A stretch of DNA of 64,000 nucleotides from UBA8752 sp002336475 (GTDB lineage: Bacteria > Bacteroidota > Bacteroidia > Flavobacteriales_D > Sanyastnellaceae). A program made the position numbers and the translations under genes. The stretch covers positions 2,356,001 to 2,420,000 of the forward strand of contig OX044365.1 of assembly GCA_943846755.1 (NCBI GenBank), written 5' to 3'. The notes beneath the pieces were generated by a model. It saw only the letters and a program-made list of their open reading frames with translations, was not told the origin of the DNA and searched no databases. Of the stretch, positions 28,372 to 37,115 are shown piece after piece. Positions within the stretch are counted from its first letter, which is position 1, and every line of letters begins with the position of its first letter.

Positions 28372-28392
28372 TCTAATGAAACCCATTGCATC

Positions 28393-30594
28393 ATGCCAGA
28401 ATCGGATTTTTTAGGCCTTATCCAGACTGAAATTGCTGAAGTCCTGACCCAGAACGGTGGGAGCATGAGCATTTTTGACATGCTGCGCGCTGTAGAATCT
28501 AAATATGAGTGGGTATCCATGATGTACCTGAATCAGGCAGTAGAGCAGTCTGATTTGTTGACGCGGCAGGGTAATACTTTGTTTTTACAACAAGAAGTCC
28601 AATTGAATGCCGATGTCCATGTTGGACAAAGCGTACAGCCATTGTTTCCAGGAGAGTGGCAATTCATCGACAACGAGGACGTGGCCGAGTTCAAGCGATG
28701 GATGGAGGTTAGGTTTGAGCGTTACCTCAGTCGGAACAATGCAAAGGAGAAGGATCAGGCGCGCGAATTGATTTCCAAAATCCGGATTCTGGCAGAATTT
28801 GCTGCAGCTGACCTGGATGTTCCGACCGTGGAGTCGCTGTGGTCGGAGTTGGATGAATTCGACAAGGAGTACAATTTGGCAAACGGGTTGGTTTGGGGAC
28901 TTTGGCGCATCGAGCGAGAGCGTATGTCAGACAAATATTTAATTGGCAATACGGAATGCCAGTTGATATATCCTGCGAATGGCACGACGACCATACATGA
29001 ATACTCCCGCCAGCCTGGTAAACTGAAGTGGCAGGTGTTGCCTGTAGAGCAGGAAGGAGCGACGTTTTATATTGGTGTAGCACCAATTAAGGAAATAGAT
29101 GCTGTATCTGCTGTGCCAGATTTGCCGGAAACGATGACCTGTCAGTCTGCGGCTAAACGTGTGTTGGATGATCGATTGGGACTGAATGAATGGCAGCGAC
29201 AATTAAGTGTCAAGAGGAGGGAGGCGATCATGCAATTCATGGAGCGTTCTGAGAGCATCTTGGCCAATGCACCTCTGTTGTTCGTCTTCGATGAGGAGCG
29301 CGTCAAGTTCACCGGTCGCAACGTTGAGATTGACTTGTCCTGGCTAAAGCAGCAGACTATTGAACGGGGAGGTAAGCGTTACAAGGCCTATCGCGATGTA
29401 ATCTCAGAGGGGCGGGACAACCGACCGTTGTGGTTGATTGATGGCCAGCATCGCATTCGAGGCGGAGCGGGCAGTAAGCGCGGGCGTGAAGTGTCCGTGC
29501 CCGTTGTCATTTTTCCCCACGATTTTGAGCTAGACAATACGGCCAAGATTTTTGCGGAAATCAATACACTACAGGAGGGATTGGACGAGTATCACTCGCT
29601 CTTTATGCAGCATAGATTCCACATTCCCTCGCCCAACGTAAAGCGGGATTTCCGATTGGGTGAAAATGGACAGCCTGCCCATGAGGATAGCCAGGCCAAT
29701 CACTGGAGTTATGAGTTGGCGGCACTTTTGTGCGAAGATTCGAGAAGCCCGCTGTTTGGTCGGGTTCGGTTCTTGAAGCAGAATGACCAGCGCATTCCCG
29801 TAGTAAAGGCAACTCAGTGGCTGGATTTTTCTCGAGCTTGGATTAAGCGCCTTTATGTCGAGGACGCCTTAGGGTCATCGCTCAACATTCTTGTGGAAGA
29901 GGTGGGAAACTACTTCAAGGCCTTTGAGGGGTTGTACGAACGTCAAGCGAATCCCGGTTGGAGTCGGAGCGATCGCAAAAGCCTGATTCAAGGACAGACG
30001 CATTTTGTTGTTCTCTTGATGGCATACCCTGCTGTTCGGGAATATGCGCTGCGTCAGCGAAAAGGGGCCACAGGAACCCTCGGAAAAAGTGAGCTTCAAG
30101 TGGCTATGGCTTCTTGGGGCAAAATCGATTGGTGGGACGGCGATTTGGACGCGGCCTATGGGGGCGGAGGCGAGAAACCGCGACGTTCACTTCTGGCTTG
30201 GATGCAGGATGCCATTGGTGCTGACCCTGGATCAAAGGCAGAGATTCACAATGACAAAAAGCGCAGCGTGGCTGGACGGAGCATTTTCGCCAAGCCCGGA
30301 AAATGTGAAGTGTCGAAGGTGGGAGGTAATGATTGGATGACCCATTCCGGTGAGTCTATGCAGTTTCGATCTGAGCGTCCGCTCAATGCATTGCCCACGG
30401 TTCGCTGGGAGTTGGAGGGGCAAGGGGGGGTGGAGCACGCGTCGGGCTCTGCCGTCTGCCGGCAAGGAGACACCGCAGAATGGAAGATCTCCCATTCCAA
30501 TATTTGGAATGCAAAGTCCCACTTCACCATGGTGGTCAAGTGGGACAATGTCAACGGAGCGAGTACAACTAACTTAAAGTTGAGCCGCTACTGA
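28393..30594 (+). CDS. Large DGQHR-domain (DndB-like) protein
   Basis: A 733-aa protein with the signature LWLIDGQHRIRGG (DGQHR at residues 350-354) and the companion block FAEINTLQEGLDEYHSLF. These define the DGQHR superfamily, which includes DndB of DNA phosphorothioation systems. It is about twice the usual length. The first 240 residues form an extra domain whose opening (SIFDMLRAVESKYEWVSMMY) may be a winged helix, and there is an added C-terminal beta region. No dndACDE genes are visible. The stop overlaps the convergent Z1 gene by 21 bp. Confidence 0.75.
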   Translation: MPESDFLGLIQTEIAEVLTQNGGSMSIFDMLRAVESKYEWVSMMYLNQAVEQSDLLTRQGNTLFLQQEVQLNADVHVGQSVQPLFPGEWQFIDNEDVAEFKRWMEVRFERYLSRNNAKEKDQARELISKIRILAEFAAADLDVPTVESLWSELDEFDKEYNLANGLVWGLWRIERERMSDKYLIGNTECQLIYPANGTTTIHEYSRQPGKLKWQVLPVEQEGATFYIGVAPIKEIDAVSAVPDLPETMTCQSAAKRVLDDRLGLNEWQRQLSVKRREAIMQFMERSESILANAPLLFVFDEERVKFTGRNVEIDLSWLKQQTIERGGKRYKAYRDVISEGRDNRPLWLIDGQHRIRGGAGSKRGREVSVPVVIFPHDFELDNTAKIFAEINTLQEGLDEYHSLFMQHRFHIPSPNVKRDFRLGENGQPAHEDSQANHWSYELAALLCEDSRSPLFGRVRFLKQNDQRIPVVKATQWLDFSRAWIKRLYVEDALGSSLNILVEEVGNYFKAFEGLYERQANPGWSRSDRKSLIQGQTHFVVLLMAYPAVREYALRQRKGATGTLGKSELQVAMASWGKIDWWDGDLDAAYGGGGEKPRRSLLAWMQDAIGADPGSKAEIHNDKKRSVAGRSIFAKPGKCEVSKVGGNDWMTHSGESMQFRSERPLNALPTVRWELEGQGGVEHASGSAVCRQGDTAEWKISHSNIWNAKSHFTMVVKWDNVNGASTTNLKLSRY

Positions 30595-33393
30595 TTTGTT
30601 GTACCGGGATTTGGATCGAGGCCGGTTCTCCCTGGGGAATATCATGGCGTAGGCCAGGGCACCTTCCGAGTAGGGAATGTATCCCTGTTCCACATGGCTC
30701 TCATCTAAAGTGAGCTTCTTGGACAGGTAGTTGACGTCCACACGGTAAAGGAGGAAAAGGGGAGTCTTTCGTTGGGCTTGCAAAGTCGCAACTGTCTGTC
30801 CCTTATGGTCGGGGAAGTCGATGACCGAGTCACTCAAGAAGTCGCTGTTGTCCCCAGAACCACCGAGCAAAGAGCATAACTCACATTCCACGTGGGCCAG
30901 GATATTTTCTGGTCCGATGTCGGCAGGCACGGCGTTGCGCTTGCGTCGATCTGGTCTTTTGTCGTCTATTGTCATGTCCACGACGTTCACCTGTAAAGAT
31001 TTGGCTTCCCTTTTCCATGTATTGAGGTAGTGCAGAAGCGATTCAGGCGACGCTCCTGTTGCTACGTCGGACTGCATGTTCTTCAGGAAGTCCATGACGA
31101 CATTGATGTCTGCTTTATGCCACATTCGCCCGCGATTCCAAACCGGCGTGGCAGGTTGAGTGACGTCGAGCCGGTCAAACAGGGCCTGGCGCGCCGCGCT
31201 GTTGCTCTTGAGGTCTTCTAGATTGGGGGAGAACCGCTTGTAGATGGCACGATTGCGCCGATAATCCGTCTCGGTGGTGTTGCCCAGCTGGCTCCCTTTT
31301 TGAGGGTTTGTTAGTTTGAACAAGGGGGTCTCCTCCATGATGTAGAGGGTCTCGCTTGGTTCTTGGCCTTCAGCGATGGATTCCTTGACGTCTGCTCGGA
31401 ACCGCAGCTCTTCAAATGCGATGTCTCGGAACAAGCGAAGGGAGTCTCGGTGCATGTATGTCCGAAGCAAGTGCAGGTAGGAGCGGTTGGGGACATGTTT
31501 GTGTCCAAACCACCGGCCCATCTGGGTGACTGTATCGGCGAGGGAGGTGCGCTGGCTTCGTCCGTAGTAGGAGATGGCGAGGCCCTCCACGGTCAGGCCG
31601 CGCGAGAGTTTGTTGCCGCCCAGGACGATGGCGGCGGCTTTTACCCGCGCCTCATTATCCGTGTAATTGAGGACATCTTCCGTTGAAGAATTCAGAACGT
31701 AGATGAATCCGTCCGAGAAGCGAAGATTGCCCTTCTTGTCTCGGGTAGGATACGACCGGGATACTTCGCGGATGAACGGTCGGCTCATAGCCTTGACGTC
31801 TTCGTTGGAGTAGGTCGGAGTACGGAAAAAGGCGCACTGCTTCCGGAGTTTTTCTCCCAAGGCCTCGGAGGTCATGGCCCCTTCTTCAAACATCTGAGTG
31901 GCAGAATCCCAAGCACGTGCGATGACCCGGCTGGACAGGTTCTGATTCTCCGTGATGTAGGTGATGTTGGCCATGAAGGTGTGGTCGGGCACTAGGTCGT
32001 GCAAGGGGCCGTCCGTGGCCAACAATTTGGCGGGTTCTACCCCGTGGTCCAACCAACGGTAACATCCAGTCCATATGAACTCGAGCAGCGCTCGGACGAG
32101 GCTTTTGGGGAGTTCTCGTCGACCGGCGAGAATGCCCTGTAGGAAGTCGTGTTCGACTTCGGTCAGCTTTGACTGTTTGGTGTCGTCAATGCCTTCGTTG
32201 GGGACATGGATGCCCAGGTATTTCCCGTCATGTGCCAGTTTGTGCTGCGGCCAGTCTTCTTCTTCTATAAAAGCCACAGCCTTGTCGGAAAATTTAGAGA
32301 AGAACTCATAGCCTCCTATATATGATCCCGTCATCACCTCTTCCGCCTTGGTCTTGGGGATGTAGGGGTCGAGCACCCAGATAAAGTCCCGTGGGTAGCC
32401 GAATTTGGCATGAATGTCTTGGGCGATGCACCCTTGTGGGGTGGCTGTATAGGCGATGTAGTCCACCTTGTTGAAGGCGTCGATAATGGCGCCGACTTCC
32501 TGGTGGATGCGGGTTTCTCCTTCTTTTTTTGTGTTGAGGGAGCTGTGATCCGCCTCGTCATCCAAAATCAAGGCGCGGACTTGATGCTCCGACTCCGTGA
32601 GCTTTTGGACGTACTCCTGAATGCGGGCGGCATAATTGGTCAGCACGTTGGCGTTTTTCTTGAGCACGAGGTAGTGCTTGAGTCGGCCATGGCTCTGGCC
32701 TTGGAAATGCTCGTAGGGGGAGCGGTTGCCGGGGTATTTGTCGGTGGCTTCCGTCTTGGTGGCCACCACATACGTGCCATGGGGTGCTCCGACCGCCTGA
32801 CCATGCCGGAACATGGCGTCGAATCGATTCTGGGTTTGCTGCCTGAGGTCCACACTGCTGGAGGTGAGCACGACCACCATGTCATACCCTTGATCGAAGG
32901 CCATTGCGGTCAAGGCCAACATGCTGTTGGTTTTTCCGGACTGGACCATGCCGTACACCAGACCGCACTTGTTCTTTACCCAATCTTTGGGGTCATTGCA
33001 TCGCGTGAGGATGTGGGCAGAATTGCGGATGACATCCTCCCTCACCTGACCATTGACCTTGAGTCCGAAGGTGAGTTGGTCATGCACTGTTTGTTGTTCA
33101 AGACAACGGTCCAGTGCACTCTGGTTGAACCAACCGTAAAGTTCCATGTTGGCCATGGATTTTGAGTGGGCCCGATGGTAATCTGAGGCTTCTACCCCTG
33201 CTTCGTCTTCGGGAGAGTCGAAGTCGGAAGGCTTCGGAAAGAAGGACCATTTGAGATTGTAGAACTCGTCCTCACTCATGAAGGTGGGGACAGCAAAGCC
33301 TTTCAGGCTTTCCATGCCTTTGTCAAATGCTCCTTCTTCTGGATACTTCTGAAAAAGCGAGTCGAGGGCTTGTAAAATGGAGTTCATCTTCAT
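30574..33393 (-). CDS. Z1-domain helicase-like ATPase
   Basis: A 939-aa protein of the Z1 family found with restriction and other defence genes. Walker A is GMVQSGKT (148-155) and the DEAD-like Walker B is LDDEADHSS (277-285). The Z1 core continues with GGNKLSRGLTVEGLAISYYG and TVTQMGRWFGHK, a helicase motif V/VI equivalent. It is the last gene of a leftward operon with a 38-aa ORF, DUF4407, an unknown gene, HNH and a DUF4258-like gene. Likely cytoplasmic, ATP-driven DNA or RNA remodelling. The partner nuclease is not obvious beyond the HNH protein. Confidence 0.85.
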   Translation of the reverse strand: MKMNSILQALDSLFQKYPEEGAFDKGMESLKGFAVPTFMSEDEFYNLKWSFFPKPSDFDSPEDEAGVEASDYHRAHSKSMANMELYGWFNQSALDRCLEQQTVHDQLTFGLKVNGQVREDVIRNSAHILTRCNDPKDWVKNKCGLVYGMVQSGKTNSMLALTAMAFDQGYDMVVVLTSSSVDLRQQTQNRFDAMFRHGQAVGAPHGTYVVATKTEATDKYPGNRSPYEHFQGQSHGRLKHYLVLKKNANVLTNYAARIQEYVQKLTESEHQVRALILDDEADHSSLNTKKEGETRIHQEVGAIIDAFNKVDYIAYTATPQGCIAQDIHAKFGYPRDFIWVLDPYIPKTKAEEVMTGSYIGGYEFFSKFSDKAVAFIEEEDWPQHKLAHDGKYLGIHVPNEGIDDTKQSKLTEVEHDFLQGILAGRRELPKSLVRALLEFIWTGCYRWLDHGVEPAKLLATDGPLHDLVPDHTFMANITYITENQNLSSRVIARAWDSATQMFEEGAMTSEALGEKLRKQCAFFRTPTYSNEDVKAMSRPFIREVSRSYPTRDKKGNLRFSDGFIYVLNSSTEDVLNYTDNEARVKAAAIVLGGNKLSRGLTVEGLAISYYGRSQRTSLADTVTQMGRWFGHKHVPNRSYLHLLRTYMHRDSLRLFRDIAFEELRFRADVKESIAEGQEPSETLYIMEETPLFKLTNPQKGSQLGNTTETDYRRNRAIYKRFSPNLEDLKSNSAARQALFDRLDVTQPATPVWNRGRMWHKADINVVMDFLKNMQSDVATGASPESLLHYLNTWKREAKSLQVNVVDMTIDDKRPDRRKRNAVPADIGPENILAHVECELCSLLGGSGDNSDFLSDSVIDFPDHKGQTVATLQAQRKTPLFLLYRVDVNYLSKKLTLDESHVEQGYIPYSEGALAYAMIFPRENRPRSKSRYNKSVAAQL

Positions 33394-33396
33394 GAG

Positions 33397-33513
33397 TTAG
33401 GAATTATGAAAGTTAGAGAGAGAGATACTTAAAGTCCACTCCGGCTGCCACTCGCAGCTGGTCATGGTGAAGCCGCGGTGAATGGCGGCAATGGCGGGGA
33501 ATATGTCTTCCAT
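33397..33513 (-). CDS. 38-aa small ORF coupled between DUF4407 and Z1 genes
   Basis: A frame of 38 codons starting MEDIFPAIAAIHRGF. Its ATG overlaps the stop of the DUF4407 gene (TAATG) and its stop is 3 bp before the Z1 start. This tight fit in an operon is the main evidence that it is translated. It may be a small partner protein or only a coupling device. No family recognised. Confidence 0.4.
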   Translation of the reverse strand: MEDIFPAIAAIHRGFTMTSCEWQPEWTLSISLSNFHNS

Positions 33514-34478
33514 TAGTTGAGCTGGCTGAGTTCTTGATCCACGAGGTGGCCCAAGTGGGAAAAGTTCTTCTGGCGGGCCTCGCGGGCTTCGCGGCGGTTT
33601 TTGGCCATGCGAACGCGGGATTTTTCCTGCTCCTCCAATTCTTCAATGGCCTTTTCATAGGCGGAAGGCTTGGAGTACTTCTTCCAGAGCAGGAACATCA
33701 TCTCCATGATCACGCAGGCCGAGAACAGCAGGAGCCAGACAAAAGAGGCGACGAAGTTTTCGGAAAGCAGTTTCCAGGAGGCCTTCACATGCAACAGAAG
33801 GCCGGAGTTCATTCGGCTTTCTTGGATGTCTCCGATGGTGGAGTCGAGGGCGCGGAGCAAGCTGTTCAGTGCAGATTCTGCAGCCGCCAGTTCGGCGTTT
33901 GCGGCATTGGCGAGGCCTTTTTTCTGCTTGGCAATGCGGCCAAAGCCCCCTGCGCCAGACCCACCGGTGCCGTCCATTTCGGCGCGGAACTCGGCCTCAA
34001 GGCGCTGGGCTTTGCTCCGTAGCCGTGCGACCTCGGTTCTTTGGTCGGCAATGCGGCCTTGGGCATTGACCGTTCGAGCGGCAATTTCTCCATCCACCTG
34101 TTCTGCGCGCAGCTCTGCTACTATGGGGGCCAGGTCTTCATGGAAGACGCAGGTGTCCACGGCAATGGAGCTGAGCAGGGCAGAGATGACGGAGAAGATC
34201 AACCTCACATTTTGCATGGCCCCTGATTTGGGGGCAGAGGCCTGAACCAAGGAGCGGTCCAGCAGGAAGATGACAAACCCAATCGTGGTGGCTGCAGCCA
34301 GGCACACCACAGTGGGTGCGCCCATCATGCCCGCAATGAACCAGGTGGAGAATGCGGCAAAGCCCATGGGGATGATGACCAGGCTCATCAGGGTCACCAC
34401 GCGGGCGCGGGACTTGTGGTCCATGGTCGTGAGGAGGGCATGGTCCTCACCGAGCAAAAGGGAAAAGAACTTGAGCAT
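33513..34478 (-). CDS. DUF4407-like membrane protein
   Basis: A 321-aa protein. Three hydrophobic segments occupy residues 28-110 (VTLMSLVIIPMGFAAFSTWF, VVCLAAATTIGFVIFLLDRS, VRLIFSVISALLSSIAVDTC). A coiled coil follows (about 130-215), then a fourth segment (FVASFVWLLLFSACVIMEMM) and a charged tail. This is the DUF4407 layout. The long periplasmic or cytoplasmic coil suggests a sensor or effector. Its start shares one base with the upstream stop (TGATG) and its stop overlaps the 38-aa ORF. Confidence 0.75.
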   Translation of the reverse strand: MLKFFSLLLGEDHALLTTMDHKSRARVVTLMSLVIIPMGFAAFSTWFIAGMMGAPTVVCLAAATTIGFVIFLLDRSLVQASAPKSGAMQNVRLIFSVISALLSSIAVDTCVFHEDLAPIVAELRAEQVDGEIAARTVNAQGRIADQRTEVARLRSKAQRLEAEFRAEMDGTGGSGAGGFGRIAKQKKGLANAANAELAAAESALNSLLRALDSTIGDIQESRMNSGLLLHVKASWKLLSENFVASFVWLLLFSACVIMEMMFLLWKKYSKPSAYEKAIEELEEQEKSRVRMAKNRREAREARQKNFSHLGHLVDQELSQLN

Positions 34479-35095
34479 CAGAGGGAGGTGGCGTTGAGGT
34501 TCGTGTTGAGTCCGTCTTGACGGCCATCAGTGAGATCTGAAAGGCCCTCATGGAAACCGAGTTCATAGGCGGAGATGGCCATGGCGCCGCGGCCCTGCTT
34601 GAGCTCCAGTTGCACGAGCTCGTCGGACAAGGACAGTCGGATGGCGTTTGCTTCACCTACAAAGCCTCGCAGCTTCTCAAGGACAGCTGCGTCGCCTTCT
34701 TGGTCCAGAGCGTGCATGAACTGCTGCACTTTTCGGATGTAGGATTCAACCAGAAGCACATGGCCACGGATGGCTTCGCGAAACTCATTTTGCAAGGCGC
34801 TCATCTGCATTTCACGCCGGCTGGCTTGCGGAAAGTGGAAGGCGTCGTGATACCCTTGGCTTTTGTGGTCTCGGGCCAGGAAAGCACCGATGGCTTGCGG
34901 TTCTTCGGGCAAGGCGAACCGGTTGTGCGGTTTCGGTGCGGCGATCGGCACGGTAGGCACAGCGGGCGATTCATCGAAATCCGAAGTGGTTTCGAGGAAG
35001 TCCTCGGCCAGGGGGGTGAACGTTTCAGTGACCGTGGGCTCGACGGTTGCAGTGTTGCTGCCGGAGCCAAAGAGGCGGGAAAGGAAAGACATCAT
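34478..35095 (-). CDS. Unknown protein in the Z1 operon
   Basis: A 205-aa protein with a basic start (MMSFLSRLFGSGS), a low-complexity acidic/Pro linker to about residue 60, then helical segments (REMQMSALQNEFREAIRGHV and LVQLELKQGRGAMAISAY). No family recognised. It overlaps the DUF4407 start by one base, which argues that the two products work together at the membrane. Confidence 0.6.
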   Translation of the reverse strand: MMSFLSRLFGSGSNTATVEPTVTETFTPLAEDFLETTSDFDESPAVPTVPIAAPKPHNRFALPEEPQAIGAFLARDHKSQGYHDAFHFPQASRREMQMSALQNEFREAIRGHVLLVESYIRKVQQFMHALDQEGDAAVLEKLRGFVGEANAIRLSLSDELVQLELKQGRGAMAISAYELGFHEGLSDLTDGRQDGLNTNLNATSL

Positions 35096-35119
35096 GAATG
35101 TGTTTTTGTGAGCTTGGAT

Positions 35120-35497
35120 TCAGCGGGGGAGTTTGAACGTGGGGACCTTGTGGGTGGTGTGGCCGGCTTTGTGGCAGGATTCGCAAAACGTGATGAGCAG
35201 ACGGGAGACGTATTCCCAAGGGGCGATCCAGTTTCCGTCGGGGCGCACGTGGTATTGCTTGTGATGAACTTGAAGGTTAGATGTCGACCCGCAGCAACGG
35301 CACTTGTGGTTGTCCCGGCGCAAGACGCGTTGGCGCAAAGACTTCCACCGGTTGTCTTTGAGGCGCTCGCTGTAGAGCGCTCGCTGGGCATCAAAGTCCA
35401 CTGGGCTGGAGGGTGCCTGTGGGGCAGAGGTGGTCTGGCTTGGGCGGGTCATTTGAAGGGCCATATGTGCTGTTCTCGTCGTCATCGGTACAAACAT
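35120..35497 (-). CDS. HNH endonuclease
   Basis: A 125-aa protein whose C-terminal half is an HNH zinc-finger nuclease: CRCCGSTSNLQVHHKQY followed by LLITFCESCHKAGH. The first Cys pair and FCESCH bind the structural zinc; the HH pair holds the catalytic His. The first 45 residues are Thr/Ser/Pro-rich and the true start may be one of several in-frame ATGs (35497, 35485 or 35452). It lies 24 bp upstream of the unknown gene in the Z1 operon. Confidence 0.8.
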   Translation of the reverse strand: MFVPMTTRTAHMALQMTRPSQTTSAPQAPSSPVDFDAQRALYSERLKDNRWKSLRQRVLRRDNHKCRCCGSTSNLQVHHKQYHVRPDGNWIAPWEYVSRLLITFCESCHKAGHTTHKVPTFKLPR

Positions 35498-35531
35498 GAG
35501 GGTGAGTCTCGCATTCTATTTGCGAACTTGT

Positions 35532-35942
35532 TTATGCAGCGCGGTACAATCGCTTGGCCTTCTTGGCGATGCGTTTGTAGCTCGCTTTGTTCTTGTAGGC
35601 GGTCCGGATGCATCCGTCGCCGCCCAGGACCACCACCACGCCATCGACCTTCTCTGCATAGGAGGGGTCGAACCGATCCTTCAGGTCTTTCCGGCGCATG
35701 GTGTAAAACTCCAGCCCTTGCTTACACGTGCAAGTCCCGAAATCCAGCGTGTCTTGGATCATGTCCCGGGAAATTCCACGCTGGGCGCTTCGTTTACGAG
35801 AGTGCTTGGTGTGCGATACGCCGGGAACGCCGGGAATGCGAAAGTCGCGGTTGATGTCTGTGATGAATGCGCCGGCCGAAGCGGCGATGGGGAGGTTTCC
35901 GTTTGCCATGAGACAAATGAACATGCGTAGTTGTGAAATCAT
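35532..35942 (-). CDS. DUF4258-like small protein
   Basis: Up to 136 aa; ATG 35909 gives a 125-aa form. The core HSRKRSAQRGISRDMIQDTL followed by VVVVLGGDGCIRTAYKNK matches DUF4258-type proteins, which resemble RelE/ParE-like toxins in fold. No antitoxin gene is adjacent. It is the first gene of the leftward Z1 operon and diverges from the WYL regulator; its start region overlaps that promoter. Confidence 0.55.
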   Translation of the reverse strand: MISQLRMFICLMANGNLPIAASAGAFITDINRDFRIPGVPGVSHTKHSRKRSAQRGISRDMIQDTLDFGTCTCKQGLEFYTMRRKDLKDRFDPSYAEKVDGVVVVLGGDGCIRTAYKNKASYKRIAKKAKRLYRAA

Positions 35943-35971
35943 TTGCGAGAAACGATTTTGTTGTATGTTTG
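35943..35971 (+). promoter_or_regulatory. Bacteroidota-type promoter of the WYL operon
   Basis: TTG at 35943-35945 and TATGTTTG at 35964-35971 are separated by 18 nt, matching the Bacteroidota consensus TTG / TAnnTTTG. The WYL start codon lies 5 bp after the -7 box, so the transcript would be leaderless or nearly so. Confidence 0.6.
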
Positions 35972-35975
35972 CGTC

Positions 35976-37094
35976 ATGTCGATATCAAAGAATGCCCGCC
36001 GTCGTTTTGGAGTTATTGATGCAGCGCTGCGTTCAGGTGCAGTCGACTATGACCGGGCGCCATCAAAAGACCAGTTGCTCAATCAGATTCATGAGGAGGG
36101 CATTGCCATCACGAAGAGCCAGCTGGAGAAAGACTTGAAGCGGATTAAGGAGGACTATGATGTGGACTGGACGTACGAGACGCGGATGCGAGTGCGCTAC
36201 TACCGCTATCGAGACGCGGATATGACCATCAATAGCTCGGATTTGACACCCGTTCAATTGGACCGCATTGAAGGAGCGCTGGATTTGATTGCGGCCCGTG
36301 CCAATGCGCCGGGAATGGAGTTTGTGAATGAGGTGATTCCTCTGCTGAGGGAGAATTTAAATTTGATGGGTGGGCGCAAGGGAGCGGAGTCGATCATATT
36401 GTCAGACCATGAGTTCTATTCAGGTCGCAAGCACATTGAGCGACTGTCGAAGGCCATTCGGCAGCGTGAGGTGTTGGACATCGATTACCGTCCATTCCAT
36501 AAAGAGGGTGGCGTGCAACGAACCCATCCCCATGTGCTCAAGCAATTCAATGGACGTTGGTTCTTGGTGGGTTATGTTCCAGGTTATGAGCCCAACAAGG
36601 AGTGGGGAGAGGACCACACTTATAAGTGGAGGCGGGTGATGTCCTTAGATCGCATTCATGGTATCGAGACCGTGAGTCGGAAGGATTTGCAAAAGGAGCA
36701 TGAAGCGGACCGCCAATACAGGGAGGATTTCCAATGGAACAAGAATTGGGGGGAGTACTTTGGAGATGTCATGGGGCCAACGGTCCCGCGCAAAGCTGAC
36801 TTGGAGAAGGTCGTAATTCGGTTTAAAAAAGCCCGGGCGCCATATGTACACACAAAACCTCTCCATGAGAGTCAAATTCCTGCAGTCCCTAAGCCGATGC
36901 CTGAAGCTGTGGAAGGAAAAATTGAGTTCAGTTTCGAGCTTAAACCGAACCGCGAATTTTACAACGCCATTTTAGCTTTTGGTCCGGATGCTGAAGTCGT
37001 TTCTCCTGCGGCGGTGCGGCGGGAGGTGGCTGAACGAGTGCAACAGTTAAACGCCACTTATTTTGATGAGAGTGGTATCTTAATCGCTCTCTGA
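35976..37094 (+). CDS. WYL-domain transcriptional regulator
   Basis: A 372-aa protein from ATG 35976. The N-terminal winged helix (SKDQLLNQIHEEGIAITKSQ, then LEKDLKRIKEDYDV) is followed by a WYL domain (REVLDIDYRPF, HPHVLKQFNGRWFLVGY) and a C-terminal WCX-like region (EFSFELKPNREFYNAILAFG). This layout matches BrxR/CapW-type repressors that control phage-defence operons through a WYL ligand site. It heads a plus-strand unit with the next three genes (gaps of 21, 65 and 2 bp) and diverges from the Z1 operon. Confidence 0.85.
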   Translation: MSISKNARRRFGVIDAALRSGAVDYDRAPSKDQLLNQIHEEGIAITKSQLEKDLKRIKEDYDVDWTYETRMRVRYYRYRDADMTINSSDLTPVQLDRIEGALDLIAARANAPGMEFVNEVIPLLRENLNLMGGRKGAESIILSDHEFYSGRKHIERLSKAIRQREVLDIDYRPFHKEGGVQRTHPHVLKQFNGRWFLVGYVPGYEPNKEWGEDHTYKWRRVMSLDRIHGIETVSRKDLQKEHEADRQYREDFQWNKNWGEYFGDVMGPTVPRKADLEKVVIRFKKARAPYVHTKPLHESQIPAVPKPMPEAVEGKIEFSFELKPNREFYNAILAFGPDAEVVSPAAVRREVAERVQQLNATYFDESGILIAL

Positions 37095-37115
37095 CAGAAC
37101 ACTGTGAATTGAGCT

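Noticed and set aside
28393..30594. Dnd phosphorothioation locus
   Set aside because: Only the DGQHR motif is shared; no DndA, C, D or E homologue is seen nearby.
34550..35854. A 434-codon plus-strand open frame
   Set aside because: Runs antisense through three minus-strand genes, including a clear HNH nuclease.
35532..35942. Toxin-antitoxin pair around the DUF4258-like gene
   Set aside because: No small antitoxin gene adjoins it; it fits better as the first gene of the Z1 operon.
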